NCBI RefSeq assembly: GCF_001522545.3
Contig: NC_031769.1
Coordinates: forward strand, 134,366,616-134,430,615
DNA length: 64,000 nt
Direction: 5' to 3'
DNA from: Parus major
Lineage: Eukaryota; Chordata; Aves; Passeriformes; Paridae
Both the position numbers and the translations under genes were made by a program. Positions 1 through 11,385 of this stretch are shown here, one piece after another (the stretch's first letter is position 1; every line of letters begins with the position of its first letter). The notes under the pieces were generated by a model. The model was not told where the DNA came from. It saw only the letters and a program-made list of their open reading frames with translations, and made no database searches.

Positions 1-1372
1 CGTATCTATAGAAAAATAAGGCACCATATGTACTAGCTGCTCAAATTGATTTAGCAGCTTCTGCTGAGTTTGGCTACAGTACTATGAGTAGTTAGGTGAA
101 ACAGTTTAATTCTTATTCTTAGCTTATATCATTCTGCCACCTCAACGTACTTCTGTACTAAAAGTTACTAACTGCACTTAAAATTACTGATTTTCAGTGC
201 TTAAACTCTCTTGGGGTGGAATACAAAGACATCTAATTTTAAATAGCTGGAAAACCTTTTAGTTCTCCTCAGTTCTTGTGTTTCATTTTCATGTTTAAAG
301 TTCTCAGAGAAGGTTGTCCTTGGTAACTGAGACTTTTCCTGAAAAATTACTTTTTCTATCCTTATCTGCTTAAAGATATGTTTTTTATGTGTTTAGTGCT
401 AAAGTAGTTTATAACAAAGTAATCACCAAAAAATTGTGGTTTTCCAAAATAATTTCATGAATATTCATGAAGAAACAAACTTTCAGCATTTTTTCCTGAA
501 TGACTTTTGGCACTGCATTGTCCTGCTTGCTTTTGAATTAATGCTAAATACTGAATAAGAAATTAAAAAGTTCTTGTTAAATGTCATATGGTATTAAGTG
601 TTCAGAGGCTGGACCATTATTTGCTAAAGCAAAAGTTTGGGTGAAGCTAATTAGGAACACAGTGCAGGAGTGGACTTGAGGTCAGCCTCAATACCAGGCT
701 TGCCAACTTTCCTCATACTTATTTAAGGCTAGGGCAATCTATCTTTAGCTCTGATACAAGGTTGCACTGCTTTGGATGTGAAGGGAAACCTCAGACAGCA
801 AGGCACATTTAGATACAGATAAAAATGAACTCTCATTTCTTAATCCACTCCTGTGAAATGTGTATGTTTCTTGGCATTGTACACCAGGCTGCCACACCTT
901 TTTTTGTTGTTTGCTTGTTTATAACTACTGTAGGTGACCATCTCTAAACTGAGAAGATGATTTAGACTTCCTCCTGGAAGGATTTTCTGGGAAATTGCTA
1001 AGGGCAGCCATTCCAGACACAAAGTCAAATAGGATTACAGACACACTGAATCCATGCTGTCTTTTGGCTTGGTCTCAGAATTTGAATTCTTTATGATTTA
1101 AGTGATTTTCCTGAGCAATAGCTATACAAATGCAAAATTTTACCTGGAATTTATGAAAGACTAAATTGATCCTTCCCCTTTTGCCATTTTAACTATTTGA
1201 AATTACATGTTCTGAGTTTATTAAAAGGAAGTATCATCACTCATTCTGTCCATAAAAGGCTAAAATATGACTTTGAAAACAATCAGAAACTTTTATGTAT
1301 CTTACATATACATGTGTTACCTAGAAGATGTTGTAATTAAAATATTTGTTATCTCACAAAAATACTGAAATT
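1..1372. other. unannotated AT-rich DNA
   Basis: No gene or recognisable repeat. The only open frame near 0.84-1.03 kb is short and has no familiar motif. Base composition is the AT-rich background of the whole window. Confidence 0.6.
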
Positions 1373-1789
1373 CTATATGCCTTTGATTGAGTTCTCACCA
1401 AACAACCAGCACACCCATACTTGTATCTCTGCTGTTTTGTCACAGAGTGGAAAACAATTCTTTGTGGAAAACAAAGAATCTGCTGCTCTGTCACCATATT
1501 CAACATGGTTGCAAACCAGGTCCTGCATGCTAATTGGAGATTTATTAACTGGATTGTAAGAGCAACTGTTAGATTTGAGATTTAAGCAGAATTGTGTTGT
1601 ATCAGATCCTATCTGTATCCACATGGAACCAACAGCTGGGTGCTCATTTGTTACCTCTGATCTCACAGTGATGAGAGATTTCTTGGGAACACCCAGAGAA
1701 ACTATTTTTGGGTGTGCAGAAAAGCTTTCACTCAGAAATATCAATTGTGTCTGTGACCAGCTGTGGAGTGAGCACAACCAAACCTAATC
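1373..1789. other. unidentified mid-GC block, open on both strands
   Basis: This block is less AT-rich than its surroundings. It is open for about 134 codons on the minus strand (1373-1777) and for two shorter frames on the plus strand. I recognise no domain, signal peptide or retroviral or CR1 motif in any frame. It directly abuts the GC-rich island that starts near 1790, so both could be parts of one unrecognised repeat. A chance low-stop region is equally possible. Confidence 0.3.
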
Positions 1790-2086
1790 CTCCTGTAAAC
1801 ACCCTTCCTGGCCAGTCTGGGACCATGTCTGACCCTGGCTTCCCTCACAGGGCCCGTTCCTGACCCCTACATGTGGGCTGCCATCCCTGCCTAGCTTCAT
1901 CCTGTGCCCGAGGAATGCCTGGGGCTGGGGCTGTCCCAGTGCCCCCTGCTCTTGCCTCTGCCTGAGATGCTGGGAATGGCCTGGGATGCCAAGTCCTGTC
2001 CTGCTCTGCTGACTTGGGCAGCCCCTGCTGTCCCCAAACACCAGAGAGCAGCTGTCCCAGGAGGCACCCTGACCTCAAGAATTTAA
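1790..2086. repeat. GC-rich island, copy 1 of an unnamed dispersed repeat
   Basis: The sequence switches abruptly to GC-rich, C/T-biased DNA and returns to AT-rich DNA near 2086. A core around 1910-1990 carries a GGGGCTGGGG block followed by CCAGTGCCCC and then GATGCTGGGA. The same three blocks occur in the same order and orientation in the island at 18055-18365. That shared order indicates a common repeat ancestor rather than two chance islands. CpG is scarce, so it does not look like a promoter CpG island. The open frames on both strands follow from the low stop-codon frequency of GC-rich DNA. Confidence 0.5.
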
Positions 2087-4474
2087 AAGTGAAATGTGTT
2101 AAAGTTCAACCCAACTCTGGAAATGCAATTGTATTGAAAGTGGTGAGTATTCAAATTTGGTTTGCTTGACGCTGGTTTTTTGGAGTACAGTGTTTTGGGT
2201 GAAAAGTATATAGGAGCTGAAGAGGCTCTCAAGAGAAAAAGTGACATTATTCTGATGAGAAGAGTGTGAAATGGCTTTTCAGGTCTAATTTCTGATTATG
2301 GGGGATGCTAACTGTACGGAAGGAATGGGTCTGACAATTGCATTGTTGTAGGGCTTGACAAAGCATTGCAGGAGATCCTAACTGTGCCAGACCCTGTTAG
2401 ATGTGCATGCTGATGAACCAATTTTCCATTCTCCATTTAAATTAATGCTTTCAGACATTTAAAACATAAGCAAAGTTGAGGGGACATGACACTGTACAGC
2501 TTTTTTTGTCCTGACAGAGCTTGTGAAAAATTCTAGTCAGTTTTGTAGAGGCCTAGTGCTAATTCTTTCTCATTCGTTAACTAAGAACTAACAGCTCATA
2601 AGTGCTTTTAGACATTCTCTCTGCATTAATGTGGTTCCCTGACTACTCTGTAATGTGTCACTTTCTAAGACTAGAGTTTCCTTTGGGTTATAAAATTTCA
2701 TTAATGGAGAATTTGAAATTATTCTCTTTACTTCTTCAAAAGCTTTTTCCTGTATTTCTGTCCATTCCCATACAATGACTTTAAATTAGTTGGATCAGAA
2801 GCTCATGTTCTTTTTTTCAGAAGTGATTAAGAAAGTCCAGCACTATCCTGAAGATTCTTTGACTCTGACATATTTATGGGCCTAAGCACCTTTATGATTT
2901 TTTTCAGATTACAGTTTAGTCATTTTTTGTCATCAAAAGTATGATACGAGGCACTTTTTCTTACTAAGCCAAATAAAGTGCAACTTCAGGTTACCCAGAT
3001 TCAGTTTAATATTTTTCTCTTTCTTAATTCCAGTTTCTGCTCATGACCTGTTCTCAATTAATAAAAATGTCAGCAATTTTTTGTTTAATTATCAGACAGT
3101 TCTTCTTGACCTCAATTTAGTTTTTAACAAGTGATTTCTCACATGTATTATGCTTTTAACTACACATAATTATGCAGTATCTAGTAGAAAAATAATAATC
3201 CTAGTGAAATGGGCTCTGTAACTTCTATTTCTTGTTCAGTGATCTTGAATGCAAATATGTTATTTACAGTCTTATGGTAACTTAACCCTAAGGATATACG
3301 GTTTGACTAGTTTTTCCTCAAAGTTCATAATTCTTTTTCTTTCTACTTTTTAAAGCTTTACAAATAATTTGATTTCTTATAATTCAATAAGCATCACATA
3401 TACTTCCACCTATTATTCTATACAGAAAGAATCTGCATCTTGAAAAGCAATTTTCACCTTACTTAGGCCATATCACCAGTTTATTTTTTCATGTTGCAGA
3501 TACTGATAAACATGTGGAGTTTAACTTTTGCCTGCACTTTTTAAATACCTTAGGTTTATGATATAGCAATGATGAAAACAACATAATTTTTATTTCCTTT
3601 ATCCCCCAGATCCCCTCATATTTTTAATGTATATAATGGTTTGTTGTGAATGAGTGGTGTGGCAAATTAAATAATCACTGTCGAAGGTATTGGCAAAAAG
3701 CAGGTTTTAATATAAAATTGAGATTGTAGTCAGTGCGGAATTAAGGTGACTTCAGTTACTAAAATGAATAGATTATTATATATTTTCTGCAGGTAGATTA
3801 TTGTCTTTTGTATATGTGTGTGTTTCAATAGAGATGACATTCCCTTTCTTAGTCCAAACATTTTCTAGAAGACCTGGATGAGGTTTAATCTCAGCCAAAA
3901 CCACACATATATATCACTCCAATAAATACTGCCTATGTTTAAAAAAGATTTCAACAGTAACACACAAAAGGAAAGAATTGTAGCAAATCTTCCAAATATC
4001 CTGATGATGCTGAGCACTCACTACGTACTTCTACATTGTAAATGGTATAGATATTCTAATTTATACTTTGTGAAAATCATTGCTAGTTACACAGAAATTC
4101 TTTTGGCAATTGTGTTAACAATATTAGTTTATGAACCCTTTTTAATAAGCTTGGAGAAAAATCAGCTGTCATTTCCCTACTTCTTTAAAAACTGCTTGAG
4201 TTGAGATAATCCATGGCTGCTGTTTGTTATTCCTTCAAAGAAGCTTAGAGTCCTAAAAAGTGAGCTGTTCTAACTCTTTCCCCTGAGCTACTCTCAGTAA
4301 TTCTTTTTTTCAGTTGTAGATTGGTGTATTCATAAATTTTAACTTTCCACTTAACTTGTGAAGAAAACAAATGCAAAATTAGGACTATGACATTCCTTTA
4401 ATAACTGTGTCACCTTACATTGAATAGGAATAGTTATAGCCTTGAAAAGAACATCACTGCATTTTTCTTTCCCC
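2087..4474. other. unannotated AT-rich DNA
   Basis: No recognisable gene or transposon. Short frames such as 3935-4204 are lysine-, leucine- and isoleucine-rich in the way translated AT-rich DNA is, with no family signature. Confidence 0.6.
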
Positions 4475-4825
4475 TTCATTTTGCTGTTGCCAGTGCAAGG
4501 ATGCACAGCTGTCTCATGCTCAGCTTGTTCAAAAGCCCATCTTTACCTCTCTGTAAAGCTGCTCCCCAGCCAGTCAGGCCCCAGCCTTTATTAATCTGTA
4601 CTAATTAGGCTCTACATTTGCCATTTTTGAACTTCAGATGTCAACCTATTTCCCTGGATGACGAAATCCCTCTGAATAGCAGACTAAAATATTAACCACT
4701 CTTCCTGGTTTGGTATTATCTGTAAATTTGAGTGTCTGCATTACTTCACCGTGGAGATCAGCAGTGCTGTCAAACAGTATCAGACCTAGCATCAACCCCT
4801 GAAGAACAGTGCTGTTAACTGAGAG
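4475..4825 (-). mobile_element. old CR1 fragment, reverse-transcriptase region
   Basis: Read on the minus strand this matches the part of CR1 ORF2 after the catalytic core, strongly decayed. Recognisable landmarks on the plus strand are a CTCATGCTCAGCTTG block near 4515, CCAGCCAGTCAGGCCCCAGCC near 4567, and a CCTCTGAATAGCAG to GGTATTATCTGTAAA stretch near 4668-4730. That stretch corresponds to the coding DNA around the active-site aspartates. Frames are broken throughout. It is more diverged than the other CR1 pieces here and so probably the oldest. Both ends are approximate. Confidence 0.65.
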
Positions 4826-7800
4826 TAAGCTATGTATTTAAATAGTGGCATAATGACATTTTCCTCTCTCTCCCCTGCTTTCTTTCTCAATGTTTCTTAA
4901 CAATTGATTTTCTATTTTTGACTTGTTCTGCAGGTTGAGCTTATATTTCATGGATTTAATGTCCATCCAAGAACTTTGCTCCTGAGTGGTTGCACTCAGA
5001 TCACACTGGTTTTACATGTGTGCAAGAAATGTTTGGGTTTTTTTGCTTGTTTTTTTTTTTTTTTTGTTTGGTTGGGTTTTTTTGTTTGGTTGGTTTTTTT
5101 TCCTCCCTCCATATACCTTGAATTTCACCTGCTATATCAATGACCAGTGACTAATTGGTGTATGTACTGTTAAAGTCATAATTTGTTTTTGTCCTCACAG
5201 AACATGTTTTAATGATTCATATCTGCTCAATTACATGAACTCTAGTGGAAAACTTCTGGTTACTGTCAATGCTGGATGAACAACTGAACATTTATTCATA
5301 GCTCCTTTTTTCCTGTCTCTTATCCAACTGCTTATTGAAATTTCTTCCTACTTTTGACTTTGTTTACAAGCTTCTTTTTGTCCTTTATTCTTCTGTAGAG
5401 CTGTTGAATCTAAGTGATTCATCCCAATTATGACATTGTATACTTCTACAGGATTTTGAACAGTATTATTGTTTTGCATCAAATCTGTAGTAACTTTCTT
5501 ACTGGAAGGGCTTCCTGATTAGCTGATCCTACAATAAACATAGTTTTAGTCTCTTAAAATGTTATCTGTTTTAATCTCCCACACTGACATTTGACTAATT
5601 GATAGGAAGGTGTTGATGCTATCCAGAAAAGCTTTATTGCCTGTTCTCACTTTCTTGTCTGAGAATCTGGTAATCATTGTGATTATCCTGGTCAGACACT
5701 CTCTAACAGTTACCTGAATGTACATTGTCATTTAAGACTGGTATTTTTGTCCATTAAAATTCTGTTCTGAATGTGTTAATCTGTTTAAATTGAAGTTCTC
5801 TTTCTTGTCATACTAGGCTCTCACATTCATCTTTGCATTTACCATCCCAGTGGCTGTCAACAAATTACTGGAGTATCTATTTCATTAATATGTTCATATC
5901 TAGGGCAAGATATTTCAGTTTGTTTTTCTCTTGTTTTCTCAGACACCTAATTCTCTTAGACATTTAATATTGTTATGGAAACACACTTGTCTCTGATTTG
6001 GCTTGCTTATTGACATACCATTTAAGCAGCAAACATTATATTTCATATTTTCTCAACCATTCTAAATATTTTTTGTGTGTTTTATTTCAGAATGCAGAAA
6101 TCCTTATGCATGCAGTTTTGGATAAATCTTCCCAGCTGATTATTTTCTACACCTTTTAGACTGTTACCTTTCCCAAACTCAGCTCAGTCAAAATTTCCTT
6201 GGTTTTAAGCACCAATAGCTTTGCTCTCAAAATAATGATGTCAAATGTAGGGCTACAGTAAGAATAGGACAAGATTTGTAAGATGAGAAGTCTTCTGATT
6301 GAAGTGCATTATACATATACACATATGCATACAAATAGCTCTAGTCCTGTATCTCTAGAGCTAGCATGAGGGGAAAAAAATGCTCTTTATAATATATCTT
6401 ATACTGCTTTATTTTATTTTATTTATTACATGATATCCCAGTGTGCATGGCATAGAGGTGAGAAACAGATGGCATAGCATGTCTTTTTGTGTATCAAAAT
6501 ATCATATTTGACTTTGGCCAAAATATTTTGAATAATGCGCTGTCTGTATTTTTTCATTTTTTATTTTAGGTGTTGCTCTTTTGTATTTCTGTTCTTCATT
6601 GCTTTGTTATACTTCTCAGTTCACATGGACCTACAGTGTGGGTTGTGCGATATTTTCAATTGCATTCACAACTGAAATTCAAAAAATCTGCTTCCTTCTC
6701 TAAAGAAATGTTATGCCCTTGAGGTGAACCTGCAGTCCATAGCCTTCCCTTCTCCTGTGAAGATTTCTGACAACTGACACCACATCTTGACAGAGCTAGA
6801 TGGCTCAGAATACAGCTTGCATTAAGAATAGTCAGGATTTAGGTAGTATTTGCTCCTCTACTTAATTTTCCTGAAAGATTTCAGTCTACAGGGTTTTCTA
6901 GGATCATGTCAAAGCATGACATCAGGACCAAATCCTCTGAAAAATACAGTGATGATTCTGCTTTCCTTTAAAAGCACAAGGAAGAGGTATTTTTTTGATG
7001 TAACTCCTACTATAATACTCAGGTTTATAGCCTGCAGACCAGTATATACAGCATTGCCATTACTAGGAAAAGGCTTGATTTTTGCACTCAATTTTTTTTT
7101 TTTGTTTCTTTGCCTGCAGCAGCATTTTTTTGACTCTTTTTTTTCTTTTTAAGTGCTTTTGCTTATCTTTTTATGGTATAATCATAATTTTTTTATGAAG
7201 TAATAAGGTGTAACTTTTCTGTAGAGAATTAAACATGAGGCCTTGATAATAAAAGTGAGAGAGGCTTTCATGATGCAAAGAAATATAAAAATAAGATGAT
7301 AAAAAAAATGTACACTTAAGATTGAAGCTATGAAAAATTTAACAGTGGTTAGCTATTGTGGTGCAGATTTAGGAGTTGGACAGAACAGAGTTTATAGTAG
7401 TTAAAAAAAAATCATTATCTAAAATATAGAAATATATTCTTTATTTTTAAATATATTTACTACATGAATTTCTAGAAGATAGAAAAATAGTCTGTAGTGG
7501 AACCACAATAGAGAAGAAACCATCAGAATCAACAGCATATTTCTTCCTGACAAAACAAAATAAATTCCATGATTAATATTACGATACTCCAGGAGAACAA
7601 GGGAACGGTGTAGGGATTAACAGCAGACAAAAGGGAGAACTAGAAATTTTGTATATAATAAATTTTAAGAGTATTAATAATAATTTTTGGTCTAAGTTAT
7701 TTACATAATTTCGACTATGAATGTTAAATGTTAGCATCATTTTAACTGGACTAACCATACAAAATGTGGTAAATTAGTTATTCCTTTGAAACTTTAAAGA

Positions 7801-8440
7801 GACTAGTAGTAAATTTTTGATGCCTCTTGAAAATCATATTCCCTGATTTGCACATAAAATATTTTTGAGGGTTACAGTGTCAAAGTAGGATACATACATG
7901 AGTTTTCTCCTCCACCTGTAAAATTTATATCTTTACCTATAAATCTTTACAAAGTCATTCAGGTTGAAGTTGTTTCAGTTTATAAAAATTAGATTAGGAT
8001 TAAATTAGGATTAACTAGAATGAGTCATGTATCAATTGACACTAATTGGGACAAGAGTATTGTAGTGTTAGATGATGTTCAACTTCTGTTTCTCTTCCCT
8101 TCATCTCAAACTTAGTGCTCTTAGTTCTCAAACTCTCCCTGTCACTCAGGTGTTGCTTTTGTATCTCACAAGTAGAAGAATTTGTGTTGGTTTTTACAAT
8201 GGTGCTTTGGAAAGTTTGATTTTGTCTACTCTACATGGAAGTTTTTCCTGAATGACCAAAAATTGGTGAAGGAAGATGTCTGGAATTGGAGCATAGGGAA
8301 GTGCCTTGTCACATTGGAAGTTTATGGATGGCTTACTGAGGCAAGGATTACACTCAGACTTTCTGAATTCCAGTTCAATTCTTTAACATAAAGTGATTTA
8401 TTTTATTCATCTCACCAAAATAGCTATGAACCGACTCTTT
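4826..8440. other. unannotated AT-rich DNA with low-complexity T/G tract
   Basis: No gene is recognised. The stretch holds a T/G-rich low-complexity tract at about 5030-5105 (long T runs broken by GG and GGG), a (TTTA) cluster near 6408-6427, and otherwise featureless AT-rich sequence. The open frame at 6850-7152 (100 codons) has no recognisable domain and is phenylalanine-rich, as expected from T-rich DNA. Confidence 0.55.
5030..5105. repeat. T/G-rich low-complexity tract
   Basis: Homopolymer T runs of up to about 16 are separated by GGG, TTGG and GTTTGG units. It is one of several similar strand-asymmetric tracts in the window. Confidence 0.8.
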
Positions 8441-8504
8441 GGTTTTTGATATTTTAAAAATATTTTGATTTTTTGATATTTTTTGGTATTTCCTTCAAGG
8501 ATTT

Positions 8505-8556
8505 GAGGGATGGGGGGAGGGGGTGGGAAGGGGGGAAGAGGAAAAAAAAACCCCAG
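8505..8556 (+). repeat. G-rich tract with canonical G-quadruplex pattern
   Basis: Positions 8512-8535 read as four G runs of 6, 5, 3 and 6 separated by loops of 1, 1 and 2 bases. This satisfies the G3+ N1-7 quadruplex rule with very short loops. It is followed by a purine-only run and an A9 tract, so the plus strand is almost pure purine for about 45 bases. It sits in AT-rich DNA with no gene nearby. Confidence 0.8.
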
Positions 8557-8559
8557 GTG

Positions 8560-9670
8560 TGTTAGAGGCAGAATACCTTATTAGGCTTAAAAAATTATAT
8601 AATGTCTTCAGATGGCCTAGATATATATATTCTTCATTTTTGGCTGGAGTACTATCCTTTTTATTGTCATGACTGAATCTCAGCCATGTAAGACGTGTAA
8701 ATAGAAAGCAAAATGGGATCTAAAAAGACCAGTGCTGACAGTTTATGGAAAAAGTAGGAGCTAATGCAAAAAGTAATATATTTACTTCATAATGTCAAAT
8801 CAATAACATATAGATGTCTTTAAAGGAGGAGCTTTGAAATTTCTTTTCAAAAATAATTTTGTTACCTTGAAGAGTGTAAATTCATTTGAAATAAATTATT
8901 AATTGTGTAGGGTGCTAGAAATATGAGAAAAAGCAGATAAAAATTAAAAATAACCTTATCTTTATTCAGAGTGATACATCAGCAGCCCTGGTTAGCCTTT
9001 CAGCTTTATTATGTAATAAGTTTTATAAATAACTTATGGCCAAAATATAATATAGACTCTTGTCTTTCTGTTTCACTCCCTTGACTTTTGATGAGCTGTC
9101 TTTCTACATCTATGTTTCATGACATGTACCTCAGAAATGGTCTCCCACTTAAAGCCTAATTTATCCTCTGGCAAATGCCCATTCTTCATATTAGCTTCCT
9201 ACGGTATTAATTATTTTCTTTATTCCAGGTTATTACCCAGAGACAAAAATGTCTTATTTTTGAATACTTTTCAGCACAAACTCTTCTGTTACATAAAAAT
9301 AATTTGAATTTACAAGTTTTGGACTACAATATTAAATGTCAGTATTTTCTATATCTAGATGTATTTTGATGCAAAAAATACTGAGAATTTTTTTTTTTGA
9401 TCCATTAAAAATAAATTACTATGTGCGCTGGGTAGTATAAATGATCAGTGCCATGATTTGGATGCAGATGTTCCAGATGATTAAAAGTACATCCCACTGC
9501 ACTATGTTATATTCCAAGTTTGTAAAATATAAGACAAAGTGAGATTGCCTAGATTGCAATTATGTAATTTCTGTAAGAATTAAGGAAGGATATGAAATAA
9601 ATTATTGTGTTTGTAGAGGACTGTTCCTACTGCTAACATAAGATTCTTTAGAATGGGACCAGAATATTAA
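8560..9670. other. unannotated AT-rich DNA
   Basis: Nothing recognisable on either strand beyond short chance frames. Confidence 0.6.
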
Positions 9671-9673
9671 CAA

Positions 9674-9757
9674 CAATGATAATAGTACTAATAATAGTAA
9701 TAATGATGATAATAATAATAATAATAATAATAATAATAGTAGTAGTAGTAGTAGTAT
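9674..9757. repeat. compound AAT / ATG / AGT trinucleotide microsatellite
   Basis: An interrupted AAT array with GAT and AGT variants becomes a near-perfect AAT run at about 9708-9738 and then switches to six AGT units. On the minus strand it translates as a leucine run inside an 87-codon frame, which is an artefact of the repeat. Point-mutation turnover of AAT to AGT followed by expansion would explain the two-part structure. Confidence 0.95.
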
Positions 9758-9759
9758 GT

Positions 9760-10974
9760 GTACTGTTTCCTTAATACACCTTACTATCTCATCTTGGAAC
9801 ATTAGAGAGAAGGCACATTGTTTTTCCTCCTTTTGGAATTGATATGCACTCCTTTCTCCTTGCAAGTACTACTACTGCTTATAGTTTTCCGTGTTTCTAG
9901 TGGAAAGTAAAGTCTCTCTTTACTAGAAAAGTAAATTGGTAAGCAGTAGGCTAAATTTACTATTTAGGCATAAAAAAATCTGTTTATACTTCATATCTGA
10001 AGGAATAAGAAGAATAACACGGAGATGCTAAAGAGAATTTAGTGATGGCAGTAAATGCTTTTTGATATAACTTGACTATTATCAGTGTTTACTCTTTTTC
10101 AGTCTCATGAAGATGGTTATATTTCACTGTGTTAGTACTATAGGTAATCCATTTATTATATAATGTAGTTCATCTTAAATAAAGAAAATTTCTGAATGGC
10201 TTTCTTTTTGTATTTGAGGATTTGAGCAGTGATTTTTGGTTGTTATTGCTATTTTCTTGTTTTGTTTCAGTTTTTTGTTTTTTTATTCTAGTCCTCCTTT
10301 TCAAGGAAAGTATCTAATCTATGATTAGATTACATTAGATTAGACTACACGATGGCAGAAAAATCTGAATATCTCTTTATGAACTGGCTAGCAACAATAA
10401 TTCAAGTACCTTACTATGGTGGGTTTTAAGACCTCAGTATTTCAAAATGTCAAGTGGAAATGAATGAGGGGTATCCTCAGCAATGAAAATGATACATCAT
10501 CTCTCTGATAGTCGAATTTACTCCTCCTTGCTTGGGATAAAAGTCAGTGGAGTTTCATTACTAACAAACCCCTTCCAGGATATGTCATCCTCCTGATAAA
10601 ACAAATGAATTGAAAATTACAGGTTTTTATTTTGCATATAAAAAGCAATTCTTTGGACTTGGAAAATTAGCTAAGCAGACTACTTTTTAAAATTTTGATA
10701 TATTTTTCATTTTGTCAATTTCTAATACCCATCAAGTGCCAACCTCATCCTTTTCTCCAGACATGCAATGTTGCTGTATTTCATTATCTAAAATTTCAAG
10801 ACCATATCTGTGATTTTGAAAATTTGACAGAATAATGGAAAACTGTTCAGAACATTAACAAAAGTGTACTACTTGTAATTAAATACAGCATCACTCTAAA
10901 TCAGAGCTGCTTGCTTTAACATGTTACAGTTTTCCCTAAATTAGGAATTTAAAATTTACTTCCAGTCTTGGTTC
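9760..10974. other. unannotated AT-rich DNA with a small perfect inverted repeat
   Basis: No gene or transposon is recognised. At 10312-10330 there is an 8-bp perfect inverted repeat (ATCTAATC and GATTAGAT around TAT), followed at once by further ATTAGATTA copies to about 10346. Confidence 0.55.
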
Positions 10975-11385
10975 TGGCCCAGATCAGTGTGAGGGAGCAT
11001 GGCCAGGACATTTTGTTATTCAATACCACATTACATCATTGCCAGAGGTGGGGAATATGGATTTGCTCACTTCTGGGAAGAAGAGGTATCCCCTTCTGGG
11101 GTAATAAAGCCTGGCAGTGAGGGGAACCTCTTCTCTCTTTTTGTATAATTCTGTTAATAATATAGTTGCTGTTACTAATTGTTTTCTTATCTCATTGCTG
11201 TTTTCAGTAAATTGATTTTATCTCAGCCTGTGATCTTTACCTTTTGTTCCTGCAATGCTGTTCTCCAGCCGCGTTCAGGGGTGCAGGAGGGTGGAATAGG
11301 GGGTGGAGAAGGGAGAAGAGGGGGGAAAGGGAGTGAGCGAGCAGCAGTGTGGTTTGAGAGGTCATGGTGGGAGAACTAGATTAGG
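10975..11385 (+). mobile_element. worn LTR fragment, avian endogenous retrovirus (family A-like)
   Basis: The right part resembles the U5 end of the LTR family seen intact at 47453-48740. It has an AAATTGATTTTATCTCAGCC stretch, then a G-rich run, then GGGAGTGAGCGAGCAGCAG near 11328. That G-rich plus GTGAGCGAGC signature is characteristic of this avian LTR family as I remember it. The left part, with a TACATCAT block near 11031, is only weakly similar to U3. The TG and CA termini and a target-site duplication are not visible, so it is probably truncated and old. It contains no coding capacity. Confidence 0.5.

Noticed and set aside
1790..2086. CpG-island promoter
   Set aside because: GC-rich but nearly without CpG, and a related copy occurs 16 kb away, which fits a repeat better.
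7940..8015. Interstitial telomere repeat near GATTAGGATTAAATTAGG
   Set aside because: The TTAGG-like units are neither TTAGGG nor in a regular tandem. This is AT-rich coincidence.
9602..9865. 87-codon minus-strand frame with a long leucine run
   Set aside because: The leucines are the translated AAT/AGT microsatellite. There is no signal peptide or domain outside it.
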